Shown one piece after another: positions 6,739-11,051 of a stretch of 11,051 nt of DNA. The translations under genes were made by a program, and so were the position numbers. Position 1 is the stretch's first letter. Every line of letters starts with the position of its first letter. A model generated the notes under the pieces. That model searched no databases. It was not told where the DNA came from and was given only the letters and a program-made list of their open reading frames with translations. This DNA comes from an uncultured Bacteroides sp. (GTDB lineage: Bacteria > Bacteroidota > Bacteroidia > Bacteroidales > Bacteroidaceae). Location of the stretch: NCBI GenBank assembly GCA_900556625.1, contig USPQ01000093.1, positions 1 to 11,051 of the forward strand. Direction: 5' to 3'.

Positions 6739-6772
6739 TCTGCCAGAAAATAATAAAGGAATACGAGAATAA

Positions 6773-7282
6773 ATGGATGATAAAGCTGCTTTTGACAGAA
6801 TGTTTAATGAGTGGTATGCACAATTTGTATATTTTGCATACTATTTTGTAAATGATGTCGAAGTCTGCCGGGATATCGTAAGTGATGCTTTTGAATATTT
6901 GTGGCGTAATTATGATAAAATAGAAGAAGTTACAGCGAAAACTTATTTGTATACAATAATTCGTACACGTTGCATTGATTACCTTCGTAAACAAAATATC
7001 CATGAAGAATATGTCGAATTTACTTCGCAATTAATCAATAAAATAAAAGAATCGGATTCACAACAACCGGATTCCCGTATTTTATGTATTCGTAAAGCCA
7101 TGAAAAAGCTGACTCCGTATAATTATTACATTTTGGAAGCGTGTTACATCCATAACAAGAAATATAAGGAAGTGGCCGAGGAACTCAATGTAAGCGTGGC
7201 AGCTATTCATAAGAATATAGTAAAAGCTTTGCGTATTCTTCGTGAAGAATTAGGCCAAAAAGGTAACCAAAATGAATTTTAA
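6773..7282 (+). CDS. ECF-type RNA polymerase sigma factor (FecI-like)
   Basis: 169 residues, normal for an extracytoplasmic-function sigma factor. Region 2 spans about residues 8-74 (FNEWYAQFVYFAYYFV, then DIVSDAFEYLWRNY for core binding and -10 recognition). Region 4 spans about 105-157, with the helix-turn-helix YKEVAEELNVSVAAIHKNIVKAL at 131-153 that reads the -35 element. Regions 1.1 and 3 are absent. In Bacteroides such factors are held by a FecR-type inner-membrane anti-sigma and released when a SusC-type receptor with an STN domain binds its glycan; the next two genes supply exactly those parts. A gap of 30 bp to the anti-sigma gene implies co-transcription. The likely target is the susC-like operon downstream. 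Confidence 0.95.
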   Translation: MDDKAAFDRMFNEWYAQFVYFAYYFVNDVEVCRDIVSDAFEYLWRNYDKIEEVTAKTYLYTIIRTRCIDYLRKQNIHEEYVEFTSQLINKIKESDSQQPDSRILCIRKAMKKLTPYNYYILEACYIHNKKYKEVAEELNVSVAAIHKNIVKALRILREELGQKGNQNEF

Positions 7283-7312
7283 AACGTATATTATATATCT
7301 AATGAATAATCT

Positions 7313-8482
7313 ATGGATGAAAATAATACATATATAAATAAGTCGGAAAAGGAAGCTTTGGAAATAATGGAAAATGTTTCTGATATTACTTCCGATCAAT
7401 TGCAGGCATTAAGAGAGAATGAGGAATGCTTTCAGACCTGCAGTGATATTGCAGAAGCTGTAATAGGAATGCAAATGGAAAAAAATGCACTTTCCATTAA
7501 TACACAGCAGGCTTTAGCTGATTTTCATCGAAAACATCTGGACAGGCGAAATAAAAAGCTCTATATTTTATGGACAAGTGTTGCAGGAGTAGCGGCAACA
7601 ATCATTATTATACTGGTTTTACGCATGATGTCCTTTTCTCCGGAATCGGATATAGAAAGTATTAAAGTTTTTCAGGCAGACCACGCCCCGCAGCAAGTTA
7701 CTTTGCAGGTTGCCGGTGAAGAAAAAGTTGAACCTTTAAAAAAAGCAGTGCAATCACTTCCCTCTTCTACGGTGAAATTATCACCGCAGAAGATTGCTTA
7801 TAATACTATTCAGACTGAGAATAAGAAAATAAGAAATAAAAAAGTACAGATACATAGATTAAGTATACCGAGAGGAGAAACTTTTAAGGTAGTTTTATCC
7901 GACGGGACTGAAGTACTTTTAAATTCGGACAGTCGCTTGTCTTATCCTACGGTGTTTAAAGGAAAAGAAAGAGTTGTTTCTTTGGAAGGGGAAGCTTATT
8001 TTAATGTAACCAAAAACACTGAACATCCTTTTATAGTAAAAAGTGGAAATGTTCAGGTTCGAGTATTAGGAACGGAATTTAATATGTGTAGCTATACCCC
8101 CGACAATGTCCGTGTTACCTTAATCGAAGGAAAAGTTGCCGTCAGTGATACCTGTAGTTTACAAACTGTAGAAATGAAGCCGGGGCAAAGTGCACAACTC
8201 GTTTCAGACGGAACATTTGCCGTTGATGAAGTTGATACGGAAACATTCTTGTATTGGAAGGAAGGATTCTTTTATTTCGACGATGTAGCATTGGTGGATA
8301 TGATGAAAGAAATAGGTAAATGGTATAATATAGATATAGAATTTAGAAACAGTGAGATAATGAATCTGCGTATGCATTTTCTGGCAAACCGTCAACAGAA
8401 AGTTTCTGATTTGATTGAGTTGTTAAATCGTATGGAAAGAATTCATGTCTATTTAGAAGGTGAAAGCCTTATTATCGAGTAA
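7313..8482 (+). CDS. FecR-family anti-sigma factor with C-terminal DUF4974
   Basis: 389 residues. Residues 1-80 are cytoplasmic and should bind the sigma factor. A single membrane helix lies at about 83-107 (LYILWTSVAGVAATIIIILVL). A linker of about 70 residues with several Lys and Gln follows. The periplasmic FecR domain is at about 180-280 (IPRGETFKVVLSDGTEVLLN, LEGEAYFNV, VRVLGTEFNM, LIEGKV). The C-terminal DUF4974 domain is at about 315-387 (FYFDDVALVDMMKEIGKWYN, then LLNRMERIHVYLEGESLII), which resembles the STN fold and contacts the receptor in this class. All expected parts are intact. It passes the signal from the TonB-dependent receptor across the inner membrane to the upstream sigma factor. 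It starts with ATG 7313, 30 bp after the sigma gene, in the same operon. Confidence 0.95.
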   Translation: MDENNTYINKSEKEALEIMENVSDITSDQLQALRENEECFQTCSDIAEAVIGMQMEKNALSINTQQALADFHRKHLDRRNKKLYILWTSVAGVAATIIIILVLRMMSFSPESDIESIKVFQADHAPQQVTLQVAGEEKVEPLKKAVQSLPSSTVKLSPQKIAYNTIQTENKKIRNKKVQIHRLSIPRGETFKVVLSDGTEVLLNSDSRLSYPTVFKGKERVVSLEGEAYFNVTKNTEHPFIVKSGNVQVRVLGTEFNMCSYTPDNVRVTLIEGKVAVSDTCSLQTVEMKPGQSAQLVSDGTFAVDEVDTETFLYWKEGFFYFDDVALVDMMKEIGKWYNIDIEFRNSEIMNLRMHFLANRQQKVSDLIELLNRMERIHVYLEGESLIIE

Positions 8483-8522
8483 AAAACAACTATTCAGCAA
8501 GAAATAAATCCGGTTAGAAAAA

Positions 8523-8530
8523 TATTTTTG
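8523..8530 (+). promoter_or_regulatory. Possible -7 element upstream of the susC-like gene
   Basis: TATTTTTG is an exact TAnnTTTG 85 bp before the ATG at 8616, in very AT-rich DNA and without a TTTG at -33. It could give basal receptor expression from the primary sigma factor, or be a chance match. Confidence 0.3.
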
Positions 8531-8550
8531 GAAAATAAATCTTTTTATGG

Positions 8551-8578
8551 GTAACCATTCTTTTATAAAACTCGTATA
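8551..8578 (+). promoter_or_regulatory. Candidate ECF-sigma promoter of the susC-like gene
   Basis: GTAACC (8551-8556) and CGTATA (8573-8578) are 16 bp apart. ECF promoters generally have a -35 element with an AAC core and a CGT-type -10 element at 15-17 bp, so this is a natural target for the sigma factor encoded just upstream. The start would fall near 8585 and leave a leader of about 30 nt. The match is by eye and was not tested against other sites. Confidence 0.45.
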
Positions 8579-8615
8579 AAATATAAAAAATAGATTTATT
8601 TAACCAATCGGATTT

Positions 8616-10955
8616 ATGGAAAGACAAGCATGGAAATTGATTGTTTTACTTTTGTTGTTCTGTTATGTCCATTCACCTTATGTTAAGGCACAAGTTGGTA
8701 ATGGAAAGCAAATAACAATGGAATTTAAAAATGAAGGTTTACCTTCTATTTTTAAACGTTTGCAGAAATTATCGGGATATAAAGTACTTTTTATCTACGA
8801 TGAAGTTCGTTCTTATCATTCTACCGGAAAGGTGGAGAAAGCTTCGATTGAAGAAGTTTTAAAGGTAATTATTGGGAAGCATCCTTTGAAGTATGTCATT
8901 GAAGGGCAATTCATCAATATTACACATAAAAATCCTCAGAATGTTATTTCGGAAGTAAAAGGTAAAATTATTGCTGAAGAAGACGGACTACCTGTAATTG
9001 GTGCAACCATACAGGTAGAAGGAACTTCTATTCGCACGATTACAGATGCGAACGGGAATTTCAGACTTGTCAATGTGCCTCAAAGCAATCGGATAAAGAT
9101 ATCTTATGTAGGCATGCAATCTCAATCGTTATCTCCGAAACCCCAGATGTCGGTGGTACTGAAAACCGATACCAAAGCATTGGATGAAGTGGTAGTAGAG
9201 GCAGGTATTATCCAACGTAATAAAATGGGGTTTACCGGTTCGTATAGGACAGTCAATCAGGAGGAACTGAAAGCTGTGGGTAATATTAATGTGCTTCAAA
9301 GTTTAAAAACGTTGGATCCTTCTTTCGTAGTTGCTGATGATATGTCGATGGGGTCTGACCCTAATACCATGTCCAGAATTACCATGCGTGGTGGTACTAC
9401 GATGACTATTTCCGGAATTTATGATGATACGACGACCAATCCCAATGAACCTCTGTTTATTTTGGATGGTTTTGAATCCAGCCTGCAAGAGATTAATGAT
9501 TTGGATATCAATAGAATTGAATCTATCACTTTACTTAAAGATGCTGCTTCCACTGCCATTTACGGTTCAAAGGGAGCAAACGGCGTGGTGGTTGTAGAAA
9601 CTATTAAACCCAAAGCCGGTGAAGTGATGATCAATTATAGTGGAGATGCGCAAGTGGCATGGGCCGACTTGAGTGTTTACAACATGATGAATGCTGCCGA
9701 AAAACTGGAATTTGAAGTCTTGGCCGGTCGTTATGGTGATTTGAATGACTGGTCAGGCAACAGAGAAAGCATTGCACAATATCAGCGGGCTTTGGAGAAT
9801 GTGAGAAGAGGAGTAGATACTTACTGGTTGAAAGTACCTATCCAAACTGCCGTCACACAATCTCATTCATTGAATGTGTCGGGAGGTGACAAAGGATTCC
9901 TGTACCAGATAGGTGCTATGTTCAAAGATATCCAAGGAGTTATGAAAGGTTCTGTTCGTCAGACATTCGGAGGAAATATGCGTATGACTTACCGTAAAAA
10001 CAAGTTTAATATTTCGAATAACTTGAATGTAAACATAACAAATGGAAATAATGGTGCATGGGGCTCCTTTTCAGAGTTTGTAAATGCTAATCCTTATTAT
10101 CCGGTTACTAATGAAGACGGTACTATCCCTCGTGATCTGGATGTGTATAAACGTGCGAATTATGCCGACATAACAGCTACTAATCCATATTACAATGCTA
10201 TGTTGCCTTCCGAAAACAGATCTAAAATACTGTCTGTTACTAATAACACAAACCTTAATTGGTATATTATTGATAATCTGCGTTGGACAGCCTCAATGAG
10301 TTTGAATACAACCAACACTGACAATATGAACTTCACCGATCCGGCTCATACGAAGTATGCTTCGTCGGATTATACCAAACAAGGTGAATATTCCTCATCG
10401 AAATCCAGAAGTTGGCGTTATACCATGAATACCGGTATCGCTTATGCACTTTCTTTGAATGATCATAATCTGACTTTCAATGGCCGTGCTGAAATCAGGT
10501 CTACTTCTTCAAATACCGAGTCATTTGTAGCTACCGGTTTTCCGAAAGGAGTAGGTGCCATTCCTTCTTTTGCTTATTCCTTTAAAGAAAATTCGACACC
10601 CGGATATAGCGAAAGCATTAGTCGTGGAGTAAGTTTTCTGGGGACTTTCAATTATAACTATAAGTATCGTTATTTGTTTGATGCCAGTCTTTCGAGTGAC
10701 GGTTCCACTTCTTTCGGGCGCGATAAGAAATTCCAGACATTCTGGTCGGTAGGGGCCGGTTGGAATGTCAGCAAGGAATCATTTGCCAAGGACTGGGACT
10801 GGATGCAGGAATTAAAATTACGTGGTTCATTTGGTAGTAACGGTAATCAGAATGTCAGTAACCTGACAAGTAATGTATATAGTTATTATGCAGGTAGCGA
10901 TATTTTCGGTACTGCTTCTTATTTGTCCGGTTATGCCAATCCTAATTTGGAGTAG
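8616..10955 (+). CDS. SusC/RagA-type TonB-dependent receptor with STN domain, cut short by in-frame TAG
   Basis: Outer-membrane glycan importer and signal transducer, read as 779 codons before a TAG at 10953-10955. Domains: signal peptide (1-26, ending VKAQ), STN domain (about 31-104) for contact with the FecR anti-sigma, carboxypeptidase-regulatory-like domain (about 113-183, VKGKIIAEEDGLPVIGATI), TonB box LDEVVV (189-194), plug domain (about 200-330, with PLFILDGFE and AIYGSKGANGVVVVET), then barrel strands including DASLSSDGSTSFGRDKKF and LRGSFGSNGNQN. Family members are usually 1,000-1,150 residues, so about a third of the barrel is missing. The stop falls where NPNLxW has its Trp: NPNLE is followed by TAG instead of TGG, and the frame continues as good SusC sequence. 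A one-base nonsense change, or a sequence error, is the simplest reading. It lies downstream of the sigma/anti-sigma pair, and a SusD partner is expected beyond the window. Confidence 0.9.
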   Translation: MERQAWKLIVLLLLFCYVHSPYVKAQVGNGKQITMEFKNEGLPSIFKRLQKLSGYKVLFIYDEVRSYHSTGKVEKASIEEVLKVIIGKHPLKYVIEGQFINITHKNPQNVISEVKGKIIAEEDGLPVIGATIQVEGTSIRTITDANGNFRLVNVPQSNRIKISYVGMQSQSLSPKPQMSVVLKTDTKALDEVVVEAGIIQRNKMGFTGSYRTVNQEELKAVGNINVLQSLKTLDPSFVVADDMSMGSDPNTMSRITMRGGTTMTISGIYDDTTTNPNEPLFILDGFESSLQEINDLDINRIESITLLKDAASTAIYGSKGANGVVVVETIKPKAGEVMINYSGDAQVAWADLSVYNMMNAAEKLEFEVLAGRYGDLNDWSGNRESIAQYQRALENVRRGVDTYWLKVPIQTAVTQSHSLNVSGGDKGFLYQIGAMFKDIQGVMKGSVRQTFGGNMRMTYRKNKFNISNNLNVNITNGNNGAWGSFSEFVNANPYYPVTNEDGTIPRDLDVYKRANYADITATNPYYNAMLPSENRSKILSVTNNTNLNWYIIDNLRWTASMSLNTTNTDNMNFTDPAHTKYASSDYTKQGEYSSSKSRSWRYTMNTGIAYALSLNDHNLTFNGRAEIRSTSSNTESFVATGFPKGVGAIPSFAYSFKENSTPGYSESISRGVSFLGTFNYNYKYRYLFDASLSSDGSTSFGRDKKFQTFWSVGAGWNVSKESFAKDWDWMQELKLRGSFGSNGNQNVSNLTSNVYSYYAGSDIFGTASYLSGYANPNLE

Positions 10956-11051
10956 CAAGTTGTAAAGAAGACCTCTGTGGGTATTGATCTTATGTTTTGG
11001 GATAATCGTTTGTTGTTGACCATGGACTACTATCATACAAATACCAATCCA
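10956..11051 (+). pseudogene. In-frame continuation of the SusC-type receptor after the TAG (partial)
   Basis: Same frame as the preceding receptor, 32 codons, open to the window end. It reads QVVKKTSVGIDLMFWDNR and then LLLTMDYYHTNTNP, the standard SusC segment with a G(I/L)D-x(3)-FDNR-type strand followed by a DYY strand that comes directly after NPNLxW. It has no start codon or ribosome binding site of its own. It is the separated C-terminal part of the receptor if the TAG is real, or simply the rest of the gene if the TAG is an error. Confidence 0.85.

Larger units (their letters stand above)
8504..8617 (+). repeat. Distant inverted repeat from the end of fecR to the susC start codon
   Basis: ATAAATCCG (8504-8512) is the exact complement of CGGATTTAT (8609-8617). 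GTTA (8513-8516) and TAAC (8601-8604) extend the pairing past a 4-nt bulge in the right arm. The right arm includes the first two bases of the susC-like ATG (8616). Only RNA reading through from fecR carries both arms. Confidence 0.4.

Overview
The window looks like chromosomal DNA of a gut-type Bacteroides (Bacteroidota). The base composition is AT-rich. Several genes are preceded by the Bacteroides-type -7 promoter element TAnnTTTG. The gene content is typical of the group: a secreted GH29 fucosidase, a DUF4294 protein, a helix-hairpin-helix outer-membrane barrel, and an ECF sigma / FecR anti-sigma / SusC-type TonB-dependent receptor set. No mobile element, tRNA, rRNA or CRISPR array is visible.

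Layout. (1) 1-1590: a well-formed promoter drives a secreted alpha-L-fucosidase of the GH29-B type. The gene ends at a perfect 20-bp stem terminator shared with the convergent nadA. (2) 1636-3064: nadA (quinolinate synthase, minus strand) and a 490-bp divergent intergenic region with hairpins and one promoter candidate for each direction. (3) 3065-3955: a small SpoU/TrmH-type RNA methyltransferase, then a 363-bp convergent gap carrying a tandem array of about six 22-bp near-palindromic units. (4) 3956-6728: a DUF4294 exported protein (minus strand) divergent from an outer-membrane barrel protein with an N-terminal ComEA-like HhH region. (5) 6773-11051: ECF sigma factor, FecR-type anti-sigma factor and a SusC/RagA receptor with an N-terminal STN signalling domain. 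Together these form a trans-envelope signalling system of the kind that controls glycan-uptake loci; a SusD-like partner would be expected beyond the window.

Main points of interest. The SusC-type receptor is broken by an in-frame TAG at 10953-10955, exactly where the family has the Trp of its NPNLxW motif, and the frame stays open and SusC-like to the window end. This is either a real nonsense mutation or a single-base sequence error. The 22-bp palindromic array at 3722-3853 is the most unexplained non-coding structure. Smaller points are an inverted repeat that would pair the end of the fecR transcript with the susC start codon, an ECF-type promoter candidate before susC, a possibly leaderless DUF4294 gene, and an HhH region that has lost its DNA-contacting GIG hairpins. 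I see no wholly new multi-gene system; the genes themselves belong to recognisable families.
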